From the IMG/VR virus record IMGVR_UViG_3300046389_000466, positions 1-26,578 of that record: a stretch of DNA of 26,578 nt; one strand, written 5' to 3'. Of the stretch, positions 8,070 to 16,507 are shown piece by piece. Each line of letters starts with the position of its first letter. Position 1 is the first letter of the stretch. A model generated the notes under the pieces. The model made no database searches, was not told the DNA's origin, and was given only the letters and a program-made list of their open reading frames with translations. Origin of the DNA: a virus. The translations under genes were made by a program, and so were the position numbers.

Positions 8070-9110
8070 ATGAAGCATAAAGAGTTATTTAATCTTCTGG
8101 ATAATATCCAAGAAGATCAGGAGATCCCTACCCAAAATAGACACGACAGAGTATTAATTTTAGATGGTTTAAATTTATTTTTTAGAAATTTTGCTATGAT
8201 GAATATGGTTAATCCTGATGGGGTCCATATTGGAGGATTAGGTGGGTTTTTTCGCTCTTTAGGTGCTATGATTAGACAAACAAATCCAACATCTGTTTAT
8301 GTAGTATTCGACGGAGCAGGTTCAACCGTAAATCGTAAGAATCTGCTCTCCGAATATAAAGGTACTAGAAATTTACAACGAATTACTAATTGGGAAGCAT
8401 TTGATAATCTTGAAGAAGAACATGATTCAAAAATTGACCAAATAGTGCGTATAATCCAGTATTTAAAGCTATTACCTGTTAAAACCACTATAATCGATAA
8501 AGTTGAAGCTGATGATATTATAGCAGTGTTAGCTGAAAAATTAGTAGAAAAATGTAATTCAACTTGTTTTATAGTATCTAGCGATAAAGATTTTCTACAG
8601 TTAGTAACAGATAAGATTATTGTTTACAGACCAATGGAAAAAGAGTACTATACTCCTAAAACTGTAGAAGAAAAATTTGGATTAAAACCTACTAATTTTA
8701 TTTTACATAAAGTATTACTAGGAGATAATTCAGATAATATTCGAGGAATTAAAGGTTTAGGTGCAAAAGGTATATTTAAAAAATTTCCTGAATTAAAAAC
8801 CCATGATTTAACTTTAGATGATATTTTCGATATATCTGCTAGGAAATTTAAGGATCATGTTGTATATTCCCGTATTGTTCAAGAACAAGCTAGAATTGAA
8901 ACTAATTATAAGGTTATGGATTTAAGTATCCCAATGATTGATGATAAAGGAAAAGAACATATAGATAATTTAATAAATGAAGGTTTACCTGAATTTAATC
9001 CTGAAATGTTTATATCATTTTATAATGAAGATAAATTAGGAGGGATGATTAGAAATTTAGATTCATGGTTAAAAGATATATTTGCTCTATTTCCAACTTA
9101 TAAAAAATAA
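8070..9110 (+). CDS. rnh: RNase H / 5'-3' flap exonuclease (FEN family, T4 rnh-like)
   Basis: 346-residue structure-specific 5' nuclease that removes RNA primers and flaps from Okazaki fragments. The acidic metal ligands of the FEN/PIN fold are visible: Asp32 (VLILDGLNLFF), Asp81 (VYVVFDG), Glu146/Asp148/Asp149 (VEADD), Asp172/Asp174 (SSDKDF) and Asp219/Asp222 (LLGDNSDN), followed by the helix-hairpin-helix IRGIKGLGAKGIF. The frame is open from 7971, but I chose ATG 8070: it lies 8 nt after the uvsX stop, and the extra upstream residues are Arg/Cys-rich out-of-frame uvsX sequence. The first 25 residues precede the nuclease fold. It sits between recombinase and helicase, as expected for lagging-strand processing. 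Confidence 0.88.
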   Translation: MKHKELFNLLDNIQEDQEIPTQNRHDRVLILDGLNLFFRNFAMMNMVNPDGVHIGGLGGFFRSLGAMIRQTNPTSVYVVFDGAGSTVNRKNLLSEYKGTRNLQRITNWEAFDNLEEEHDSKIDQIVRIIQYLKLLPVKTTIIDKVEADDIIAVLAEKLVEKCNSTCFIVSSDKDFLQLVTDKIIVYRPMEKEYYTPKTVEEKFGLKPTNFILHKVLLGDNSDNIRGIKGLGAKGIFKKFPELKTHDLTLDDIFDISARKFKDHVVYSRIVQEQARIETNYKVMDLSIPMIDDKGKEHIDNLINEGLPEFNPEMFISFYNEDKLGGMIRNLDSWLKDIFALFPTYKK

Positions 9111-9121
9111 AAAGGTTATAA

Positions 9122-10495
9122 ATGACATTAAATAGTATAAATCAATACGGACATGATTTTCAAATTAAAGTATTATCATCTCTACTAACTCATAAAGAAT
9201 TTCTTACTAATATTCATGATATTATCTCAGAAGAATATTTTGAAAATCAAGCACAAAAATGGGCAATTAAAGAAGTACTTAAATATTATGATAAGTATCA
9301 TACTACTCCTTCATTAGATATATTAAAAGTAGAATTACAAAAAGTAGATAATGAAGTATTACAAATTTCTATTAAAGACCAATTAAAACAAGCATACGTA
9401 ACTTCAGATGAAGATTTAGAATATGTTCAAGAAGAATTTACTAATTTTTGTAAAAACCAACAATTGAAGAAGGCCTTAATGTCGTCTGTGGATTTATTAA
9501 AAGCAGGCGACTTTGATGGTATTCGTTTTATTGTAGATAATGCTTTAAAAGCAGGACAAGATAAAAATATAGGACATGAATATGTTAAAGATATTGAATC
9601 AAGGTATAGAGAAAATTCAAGAGAAACTATACAAACACCTTGGCCGCGTATTAACGATTTACTACAAGGGGGACTTGGAAATGGAGATTTTGGTCTCATA
9701 TTTGGTAATCCAGGAGGTGGTAAATCTTGGTCATTAGTAGCTTTAGGAGGACATGCTGTAAGATTAGGATACAATGTACTTCATTATACTCTTGAATTAG
9801 GAGAAGATTATGTTGGAAAAAGATATGATGCTTTTTTTACTAAAATTCCTGTTAATAAGGTAGATTCTCATAGAGATAAAATTGAAGAAATTATCCCTCA
9901 ACTACCAGGAAAGTTAATAATTAAAGAATATCCAACGGGTAAGGCAACTATCTCAACTATTGAATCACATATTGCAAAAGCTACAAGTATGGGTTCTAAA
10001 CCTGATTTAGTAATTATTGATTATGTAGACCTTCTTTCATCAAGAAGAAAAAATAGAGAGCGTAAGGATGAAATTGATGATATTTATACAAGTACTAAAG
10101 GATTAGCTAGACAATTAGATATACCAATTTGGTCTGTTTCACAAGTTAATCGTGCTGGTGCACAAGATAAAGTGATTCAAGGAGATAAGGCAGCAGGATC
10201 ATATGATAAAATTATGATAACTGATTTTTGTATGTCTCTTTCACGTAAAAAAGAAGATAAAATTAACAACACAGGTAGATTTCATCTAATGAAAAATCGA
10301 TATGGAATGGATGGAATGACTTTTGGTGTTGAAGCTGATACTTCTACTGGTCATTTTGTAGTTAAAAATGAATATTTTGAAGGAGAAGAATCTGAAACAT
10401 TAGCTCCAACAACACGTTCTAATAAATTTGATACAGACGTAGATGACTTTGATAAACAATTGTTACGTAAGAAATTTTTTGAACTAAACTCATAA
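9122..10495 (+). CDS. 41: Replicative DNA helicase, DnaB / T4 gp41 family
   Basis: 457-residue hexameric helicase of the DnaB/gp41 family, unwinding duplex DNA ahead of the fork. The N-terminal domain (about 1-150) has the usual helical layout. The RecA-like C-terminal domain has Walker A GNPGGGKS at residues 195-202, LELGEDYVGKR as the H1a-like segment, Walker B LVIIDYVDLL, and SVSQVNRAG as the sensor/H3 region. The final 50 residues are acidic and probably flexible, perhaps for contact with primase or gp32. It follows the exonuclease after 11 nt with an AAGG-containing leader and precedes nrdB after 11 nt. No primase gene is visible in the window. Family assignment is strong. Confidence 0.88.
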   Translation: MTLNSINQYGHDFQIKVLSSLLTHKEFLTNIHDIISEEYFENQAQKWAIKEVLKYYDKYHTTPSLDILKVELQKVDNEVLQISIKDQLKQAYVTSDEDLEYVQEEFTNFCKNQQLKKALMSSVDLLKAGDFDGIRFIVDNALKAGQDKNIGHEYVKDIESRYRENSRETIQTPWPRINDLLQGGLGNGDFGLIFGNPGGGKSWSLVALGGHAVRLGYNVLHYTLELGEDYVGKRYDAFFTKIPVNKVDSHRDKIEEIIPQLPGKLIIKEYPTGKATISTIESHIAKATSMGSKPDLVIIDYVDLLSSRRKNRERKDEIDDIYTSTKGLARQLDIPIWSVSQVNRAGAQDKVIQGDKAAGSYDKIMITDFCMSLSRKKEDKINNTGRFHLMKNRYGMDGMTFGVEADTSTGHFVVKNEYFEGEESETLAPTTRSNKFDTDVDDFDKQLLRKKFFELNS

Positions 10496-10506
10496 ATAAA
10501 AAAATA

Positions 10507-11493
10507 ATGGCAAAAACCTCATTACTACAAGAAAGAATAGTATACAAACCTTTTGAATACCCAGAAGCACATGATTACTGGATGAAACAACAACAAGCAC
10601 ATTGGTTACATACAGAAGTACCAATGATGTCTGATGTAAATGATTGGAAACAAAATCTAACAAAAACAGAAAAAAATATTATTGGTTCTATTTTAAAAGG
10701 ATTTGCTCAAACAGAAACTGTAGTAAATGATTATTGGTCGTCTTTAGTAACTAAGTGGTTTAGAAAACCTGAAGTAATTAAAATGGCTGTTACATTTGGG
10801 GCGTTTGAAACTATTCATGCCGAAGCTTATTCTTTACTAAATGAAGAATTAGGATTAGATGATTTTAGTGAGTTTTTAGAAGATGAAGCTACAATGGCAA
10901 AAATAGAGGCATTAACTGAAGTAAGAGATTCTCATGATGGTACTCCTAATTGGCATGAAAGAGCAAAATCCTTAGCTATATTTTCAGCATTTACAGAAGG
11001 GGTTAATCTCTTTTCTTCTTTTGCTGTTTTACTTTCTTTTAAATTAGATAATAAACTTAAGGGAGTAGGACAAATTGTAGAATGGAGTATTAGAGACGAA
11101 TCATTACATTCAGATGCTGGGTGTTGGTTATTTAGAACATTACTAAAAGAACACCCAGAATATGACACTCCAAAATTAAAAGCTGATATTGAAGAAGCAG
11201 CTAAATTATCTTTAAAATTAGAATTAGATTTTATTGATACTGTTTATGAAATGGGAGATTTAAAAGGATGTCCTAAATATGATTTAGTATCCTTTATTAA
11301 ACATAGAGTAAATACTAAAATGGGAGATTTAGGGTATGGTCCTATAGTAAATGGTATTGATCAAGAAGCAGTAAAAAGAATGAAATGGTTTGATAATTTA
11401 TCAGGTGGTAAACAACATACAGATTTCTTTGCAAATAGAGTTACAAATTATAGTAAAGGTGTTCAAAATTGGGACGCAAACAGTTTATTTTAA
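10507..11493 (+). CDS. nrdB: Class I ribonucleotide reductase, small (radical) subunit
   Basis: 328-residue NrdB, holding the dimetal cofactor and radical that start ribonucleotide reduction in NrdA, so supplying dNTPs for phage replication. Metal ligands and the radical tyrosine fall with the same spacing as in E. coli NrdB: Glu70, Glu101, His104, Glu164, Glu198, His201 and Tyr108 (ETIHAEAY). The first ligand is Glu where E. coli has Asp84, which affects metal preference in some class I subgroups; the tyrosine is kept, so this is not a Tyr-less class Ic enzyme. The C-terminal tail (NWDANSLF) would dock into NrdA. The gene lies 11 nt after the helicase and 3 nt before nrdA. Assignment is very secure; the metal type cannot be read from the sequence. 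Confidence 0.93.
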   Translation: MAKTSLLQERIVYKPFEYPEAHDYWMKQQQAHWLHTEVPMMSDVNDWKQNLTKTEKNIIGSILKGFAQTETVVNDYWSSLVTKWFRKPEVIKMAVTFGAFETIHAEAYSLLNEELGLDDFSEFLEDEATMAKIEALTEVRDSHDGTPNWHERAKSLAIFSAFTEGVNLFSSFAVLLSFKLDNKLKGVGQIVEWSIRDESLHSDAGCWLFRTLLKEHPEYDTPKLKADIEEAAKLSLKLELDFIDTVYEMGDLKGCPKYDLVSFIKHRVNTKMGDLGYGPIVNGIDQEAVKRMKWFDNLSGGKQHTDFFANRVTNYSKGVQNWDANSLF

Positions 11494-11496
11494 AAT

Positions 11497-13212
11497 ATGG
11501 AAAACAACGCACTACAAGTAGATTATACAAATTGGGAAAAAGGAAAAAATTACCCAGAATGGATGGATGAAATATCTTTAGCAACTATATCTAAAGGTTA
11601 TTTATTGCCTGGAGAAGATGTAAAAAAAGCATATAGAAGAGTTTCTAATGCCGCTGCTAATAGATTAAAAAAACCAGAACTAGCTAATAAATTTTTTAAA
11701 ATTATGTGGAATGGTTGGTTAGGATTAGCATCACCTGTATTATCAAATATGGGAACTGATCGTGGTTTACCTATTTCATGTTTTGGGGTTGATACACCGG
11801 ATTCAATACGTGGAATTGGTTTAACTAACGCAGAACTAATGAAGCTAACAGCCTCTGGTGGTGGTGTAGGTATTTCATTAAATCGTATTAGACAACGTGG
11901 TGAAGCAATTACTGGAAATGGTAAAAGTGAAGGTGTAGTACCATGGGCTAAAATATTTGATTCATCAATTATTGCAACTAATCAAGGAAATGTTAGAAGA
12001 GGAGCAGCATCTGTTAATTTAGATATAGAACACGGAGATATAGAAGAATTTTTACAAATTCGTAGACCAAAAGGTGATCCAAATAGACAATGTCTAAACT
12101 TACATCAATGTGTTGTTGTAGGAGATTCATTTATGAGAAAATTAGAAGCAAGAGACCCAGAAGCAATGAATAGATGGGCTACTGTTTTAAAATCCAGAAT
12201 GGAAACAGGTGAACCTTATATAATGTATAAGGATAATGTTAATAAAGATAACCCAATAGCTTATAGATTAAATAATTTAGATGTAAGCATGACAAATATT
12301 TGTTCTGAAATTACATTATTTACAGATGAAGAACATAGTTTTATTTGTTGTTTATCATCTATGAATTTATCTAAATATGATGAATGGAAAGATACAGATA
12401 CAGTTGAATTAGCCACTTGGTTTTTAGATGGTGTAATGCAAGAATTTATTGATAAATCTAATGGTAAAGATTCCTTAAAAAGAACTCATGCACATGCTCG
12501 TAAGGGTCGTGCTTTAGGTTTAGGTGTAATGGGTTGGCATTCATTCTTACAACAAAAAGGTTTACCATTTAACTCTATAGCATCCACAGCACATACTCAT
12601 AACATTTTTAACGATATTAGAGGTAAAGCAGAAAAAGCATCTATGGCTCTAGCTTTAGAATATGGAGAACCTTTATGGTGTAGAGGAACAGGTATGAGAA
12701 ATACTCATTTATTAGCAATAGCACCAACAGTATCAAATTCAGTTATTTGTGGTGGTATTAGTGCTGGTATTGAACCTTTACCTGCTAATATTTATACTTT
12801 CAATGGTGCTAAAGGTACTTTTATTAGAAAAAATAAAGTATTACAATCTATTTTAGCAGAAAAGGGTGAAGATAAAGATAAATGGTGGGACCAAATGTTA
12901 GCTGAAGATGGCTCAGCACAAGGTTTACCTGATAGCATCCTAACCCCAGATGAAAAAGAATTATTTTTAACATTTCCTGAAATAAATCAATTAGAATTAG
13001 TTAGACAAGCAGCCATTAGACAAAGATATATTGACCAAACACAATCATTAAATTTATCTTTTGATGTAAATGATTCCCCAAAATGGATTAACCAAGTGCA
13101 TTTAGAAGGTTGGAAATTAGGTATTAAAACTTTTTATTATTTAAGAACTGATAGTGTTATAAAAGGTGATCTTGGTTCAAGAATGGCGGATTGTGTATCT
13201 TGTGATGGATAG
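11497..13212 (+). CDS. nrdA: Class I ribonucleotide reductase, large (catalytic) subunit without ATP-cone
   Basis: 571-residue NrdA that reduces ribonucleoside diphosphates with NrdB. Catalytic residues are present: Cys95 in LPISCFG, Asn267/Cys269/Glu271 in NICSEI, the second active-site cysteine in the CCLSS motif at 284-285, a Tyr-Tyr radical-transfer pair in KTFYYLRTDS, and the C-terminal redox pair Cys566/Cys569 (DCVSCDG). It is about 190 residues shorter than E. coli NrdA and begins directly at the ten-helix/barrel domain, so the N-terminal ATP-cone that shuts the enzyme off at high dATP is missing. That is common in phage enzymes and would favour continued dNTP synthesis. A strong intrinsic terminator starts 30 nt after the stop, ending the operon. 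Confidence 0.93.
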   Translation: MENNALQVDYTNWEKGKNYPEWMDEISLATISKGYLLPGEDVKKAYRRVSNAAANRLKKPELANKFFKIMWNGWLGLASPVLSNMGTDRGLPISCFGVDTPDSIRGIGLTNAELMKLTASGGGVGISLNRIRQRGEAITGNGKSEGVVPWAKIFDSSIIATNQGNVRRGAASVNLDIEHGDIEEFLQIRRPKGDPNRQCLNLHQCVVVGDSFMRKLEARDPEAMNRWATVLKSRMETGEPYIMYKDNVNKDNPIAYRLNNLDVSMTNICSEITLFTDEEHSFICCLSSMNLSKYDEWKDTDTVELATWFLDGVMQEFIDKSNGKDSLKRTHAHARKGRALGLGVMGWHSFLQQKGLPFNSIASTAHTHNIFNDIRGKAEKASMALALEYGEPLWCRGTGMRNTHLLAIAPTVSNSVICGGISAGIEPLPANIYTFNGAKGTFIRKNKVLQSILAEKGEDKDKWWDQMLAEDGSAQGLPDSILTPDEKELFLTFPEINQLELVRQAAIRQRYIDQTQSLNLSFDVNDSPKWINQVHLEGWKLGIKTFYYLRTDSVIKGDLGSRMADCVSCDG

Positions 13213-13241
13213 ATAAATAACTATTAAATTTAATTTGTAAT

Positions 13242-13266
13242 GGGGGTCAATTTGACCCCCTTTTTT
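13242..13266 (+). terminator. Intrinsic terminator after nrdA
   Basis: GGGGGTC (13242-13248), loop AATTT, GACCCCC (13254-13260), followed by six T residues. The inverted repeat extends through the loop as a 9-bp palindrome arm. It is a strong Rho-independent terminator that closes the replication and nucleotide-metabolism unit and insulates the envelope cassette. Confidence 0.88.
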
Positions 13267-13277
13267 ATATTTATAAC
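13266..13277 (+). promoter_or_regulatory. Candidate AT-rich (late?) promoter box before the T9SS-substrate gene
   Basis: ATATTTATAA at 13267-13276, directly after the terminator T-run and 23 nt before the ATG. The same 10-mer precedes genes at 18243 and 19947. It lacks the TTTGG element found in the other promoter class. Its reverse complement contains TATAAATA, the T4 late promoter box, so orientation is ambiguous. In such AT-rich DNA chance occurrence is possible. Confidence 0.35.
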
Positions 13278-13299
13278 AAAATATAAAATTAAGAATAAC

Positions 13300-16200
13300 A
13301 TGAAAAAATTATTACTTTGGTTATGCTTTATGCTTCCTTTTTTGAACATAGCCCAAGAAACAGCACCCGTAACCTTTAGATTAGATGTTAATCAAATCAC
13401 CACTAATATTCCTAACCCAGATCAAATGCAAGTTTATATTCAAACTAGCGTTACTGGATGGACTGATATACCAATGGAAGATGTTGGGGGTAACGGAATT
13501 TACAGAAAAAATATTAATATAGGACACCCAACAGATGAAAATGTAGAGGTATTTTATAGGTTTAAGTTAACATCTTTTGGTAATAATGGGCTACCCTGGA
13601 CAGGATGGGAAGGAGGTTCTGATGCATCTGACTGTTTATTTGATGTAGCCACAGGAGGTGCTCCAGGAGGACCTAATAGTTTAAGAAAAGTAACAGTACC
13701 CGAAGAATTGATAGATAATGGTACTTACGTAAATCCTTCAGGAGAATATAAATTAACTCATTGCTTTAATGAGTGTGGTAATGAACCTTGCCCACCTGAA
13801 CCTTGTGTAGATGGTTTAACATCATCTAATGCTTATCAACAATGTGTAGAGAATACTCAAGCTTTAATAGTTTTTGAATGGGAGACAGAATGTACTCCTC
13901 AATCTGTCTTATACTCTAATGCAGAAGGAGCAGGGCCTTTTGAATATCAAGTTAATGAAGATGCAACAAACTTTGGAGTATATGCTGGAAACGGACAAAT
14001 GCCACCAAATTGGAGTGTAGAGCATCAATTAATAGTTAAATTTACAGATGGAAGTGAATCAGAACCTATTTTATACACCCCTACCCCTTGTATTGCAGGA
14101 TGTACAGATCCAAATTCTGATGCTTATAACCCATGGGCAACAGTAGATGATGGTTCTTGTTCTGGAACAAATTGTGACCCGGACACAGAACATCAAATAA
14201 CAATGCAGATTACATTAGATAATTGGCCAGGTGAAACTTCATGGACAATGAATAGTGGAGGTATTATAGGAGCAGTTACAGATGGAACATATAATTTTAA
14301 CGATATAGGAAAAACATTTACCTATAATTTCTGTATAGATAAAAATACAGGATTTGAATTTATTATTAATGATACTTATGGAGATGGTTTAGGTGGTACT
14401 ACATCTGGAGGAACTATAGACGGTAATGTTGTAATATACGATTGTAATGGAGATATTATTTGGGAATTACCTGAACCTGACTTTGGAGATGTAGCATACT
14501 CAGGACAACAATTTGGAGTTGATTGTGAAGGAACAGAAGAAATTTATGGATGTACAGATCCAGCTTATCAATCATATAATCCTGATGCTACTATAGATGA
14601 TGGTTCTTGTTCTGAACTTCATGTTGTAGGTTGTATGGATGAAGATTCAATTAACTACAATCCAGATGCTACTAAACAAGAATTAGTTCCAGTTTGTGAA
14701 TATAATTTAGTAGTAAGAGATGCAGCATCAGATGGATGGGGTAATTCTTTTATAGGAGTTGCTCAAGGAGGAGTTAGTTTAGGAACTTATACTTTAGGAC
14801 CTGGAATAGAAGAACAAGTCTGGCCTTTAACTTTAAACTCAGATGAAGAAGTAATAGTATATTATTTTGAAGTAGGTAATCCTCAAACAACACCAGAAGA
14901 ATTAAATTTCCAAACTTTACAAAATTCATTCCTCATAGTAGATTCAGATGAACAAGTATTACTAGACGGTGGTACTAACCCATTTGAAGATAATGGACAA
15001 GGAGCCTTACAAAATTTTGAAGCACCATTTTTTGAAAAATATTCAGCTTTACCATTTTGTGGTACAGTTTGTATTCCAATTGTAGAAGGGTGTATGACTG
15101 AAGGTTCATTAAACTATAATCCTGAAGCTAATGTAGATGATGGTTCTTGTATTCCTTATATAGAAGGTTGTATGAATCCATTAGCATTTAACTACAACCC
15201 AGATGCCACAGTAGATGATGGTTCTTGTATTGAAGTAATTGTAGGTTGTATGGACCCAGATTCATTTAACTATAACCCAGAAGCTAACACCCCAGGTGAT
15301 TGTATTCCAGTTATAGAAGGTTGTATGGATCCAACATCATTTAATTATAATGAAAATGCAAATGTAGATGATGGTTCATGTATCCCTGTAATAGAAGGAT
15401 GTATGGATGTAAATTCAATTAATTATAATCCTGATGCTAATACTGATGATGGAAGTTGTATTCCAATTGTAGAAGGTTGTACAGATCCAGATTCATTTAA
15501 TTATAATCCAGATGCTAACGTAGATGATGGAAGTTGTATTCCTGTAATATATGGTTGTACAGACCCAGATGCATTTAATTATAATCCAGATGCTAACACA
15601 GATAATGGAACTTGTGAACCAGTAGTATTTGGTTGTACTGATCCTGATTCTTTCAATTATAACCCAGATGCAAATACAGATAATGGTACTTGTATCCCTG
15701 TAATACTTGGTTGTACTGACAACACAGCATTTAACTATAACCCAGATGCTAATACTGACGATGGTAGTTGTATACCAATTTTAGCTGGTTGTACAGATCC
15801 AACATCATTTAACTACAACCCCTTAGCAAATACTGATGATGGTAGTTGTATACCTATAATAGAAGGATGTACTGACCCTAGTGCTTTAAATTACAACCCA
15901 GATGCTAATACAGAAGATTTTAGCTGTGTAGAAATAGTTTATGGTTGTATGGATCCAACATCAGTAAATTACAACCCAGAAGCAAACGTTGATAATGGTA
16001 GCTGTATAACAGCAGTAGTAGGATGTACAGATCCAGAATCATATAACTATAATCCTGAAGCTAACGTTTCAGACCCAGATGCTTGTTTATATGATGCAGG
16101 CTGTATAGATGGTCCTGGTAATCCATATTGGTTAAATGATAATTGCTATGCTTGGGTAATTGATGTGGATCAATATTGTTGTGATAACGAATTTGATTCT

Positions 16201-16506
16201 ATATGTCAGGATATGTATAATTATTGTGAAGATGGATGGCCTGATGGATTTGATTTAAATTCAATTCAATCTCAATTTTCTAGAATTAATAATATAATTG
16301 TGCATCCAAATCCAACATCTGGAATAATAAACGTATCTTCTAATATAGAAGGTGTAACATTTGAAGTAAGGGATTTATTAGGTAAAATAATTGTACCTGA
16401 GTCTAGTGGTAATACAATTGATCTATCAAAATCAGCTGCTGGAATATATGTCTTAACAATTAAGAATGGAACACAAACATATAATAAAAAAATAATTAAA
16501 GAATAA
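13300..16506 (+). CDS. Secreted Cys/Asp-rich repeat protein with T9SS C-terminal sorting domain
   Basis: 1068-residue exported protein, strikingly host-like for a phage. Residues 1-19 are a signal peptide (MKKLL..., cleavage near IAQ). Residues about 20-165 resemble a carbohydrate-binding-module-like beta domain (VTFRLDV, GWTDIPMEDVGGNGIYRK). About 290-410 and 466-590 are two beta domains, the first with DTYGDGLGG. Repeats of GC(T/M)DP..xNYNPxAxxDDGSC type occur singly at 266, 416 and 443 and then as 13 tandem copies at 596-930. A CC...SICQ...C cysteine segment follows. Residues about 995-1068 match type A T9SS sorting domains: VHPNPTSG, FEVRDLLGK, IDLSKSAAGIYVLTI and a basic C-terminus. Predicted route: Sec, periplasm, T9SS, cell surface. 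I chose ATG 13300 because it begins the signal peptide; an upstream in-frame ATG at 13240 lies within the terminator. A surface adhesin or cell-surface-altering role is inference. Confidence 0.85.
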   Translation: MKKLLLWLCFMLPFLNIAQETAPVTFRLDVNQITTNIPNPDQMQVYIQTSVTGWTDIPMEDVGGNGIYRKNINIGHPTDENVEVFYRFKLTSFGNNGLPWTGWEGGSDASDCLFDVATGGAPGGPNSLRKVTVPEELIDNGTYVNPSGEYKLTHCFNECGNEPCPPEPCVDGLTSSNAYQQCVENTQALIVFEWETECTPQSVLYSNAEGAGPFEYQVNEDATNFGVYAGNGQMPPNWSVEHQLIVKFTDGSESEPILYTPTPCIAGCTDPNSDAYNPWATVDDGSCSGTNCDPDTEHQITMQITLDNWPGETSWTMNSGGIIGAVTDGTYNFNDIGKTFTYNFCIDKNTGFEFIINDTYGDGLGGTTSGGTIDGNVVIYDCNGDIIWELPEPDFGDVAYSGQQFGVDCEGTEEIYGCTDPAYQSYNPDATIDDGSCSELHVVGCMDEDSINYNPDATKQELVPVCEYNLVVRDAASDGWGNSFIGVAQGGVSLGTYTLGPGIEEQVWPLTLNSDEEVIVYYFEVGNPQTTPEELNFQTLQNSFLIVDSDEQVLLDGGTNPFEDNGQGALQNFEAPFFEKYSALPFCGTVCIPIVEGCMTEGSLNYNPEANVDDGSCIPYIEGCMNPLAFNYNPDATVDDGSCIEVIVGCMDPDSFNYNPEANTPGDCIPVIEGCMDPTSFNYNENANVDDGSCIPVIEGCMDVNSINYNPDANTDDGSCIPIVEGCTDPDSFNYNPDANVDDGSCIPVIYGCTDPDAFNYNPDANTDNGTCEPVVFGCTDPDSFNYNPDANTDNGTCIPVILGCTDNTAFNYNPDANTDDGSCIPILAGCTDPTSFNYNPLANTDDGSCIPIIEGCTDPSALNYNPDANTEDFSCVEIVYGCMDPTSVNYNPEANVDNGSCITAVVGCTDPESYNYNPEANVSDPDACLYDAGCIDGPGNPYWLNDNCYAWVIDVDQYCCDNEFDSICQDMYNYCEDGWPDGFDLNSIQSQFSRINNIIVHPNPTSGIINVSSNIEGVTFEVRDLLGKIIVPESSGNTIDLSKSAAGIYVLTIKNGTQTYNKKIIKE
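15085..16089 (+). repeat. Tandem array of 13 repeats of about 26 codons within the T9SS-substrate gene
   Basis: Thirteen consecutive units of about 78 nt, each coding (E/V/Y)GC(T/M)DPxSxNYNPxANxDDGSCIPVI-like residues with two cysteines and an Asp-rich acidic loop. Copies differ at many synonymous positions, so the array is diverged rather than recently expanded. One unit is a codon shorter and has TPGD in place of the VDDGS loop. The loops may bind calcium and the cysteines may pair within each unit. Confidence 0.9.
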
Positions 16507-16507
16507 A

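Noticed and set aside
9427-9774. 115-codon open frame on the minus strand
   Set aside because: It lies wholly inside the helicase gene, has a Ser/Pro/Leu composition typical of antisense frames in AT-rich coding DNA and no recognisable domain.
13240-13299. In-frame extension of the T9SS-substrate gene to ATG 13240
   Set aside because: This ATG lies at the base of the terminator hairpin, and the 20 extra residues would bury the signal peptide that starts cleanly at ATG 13300.
15085-16089. Regular repeats that might be mistaken for a CRISPR array
   Set aside because: The units are contiguous, coding, in one frame and diverged; there are no identical short repeats with unique spacers.
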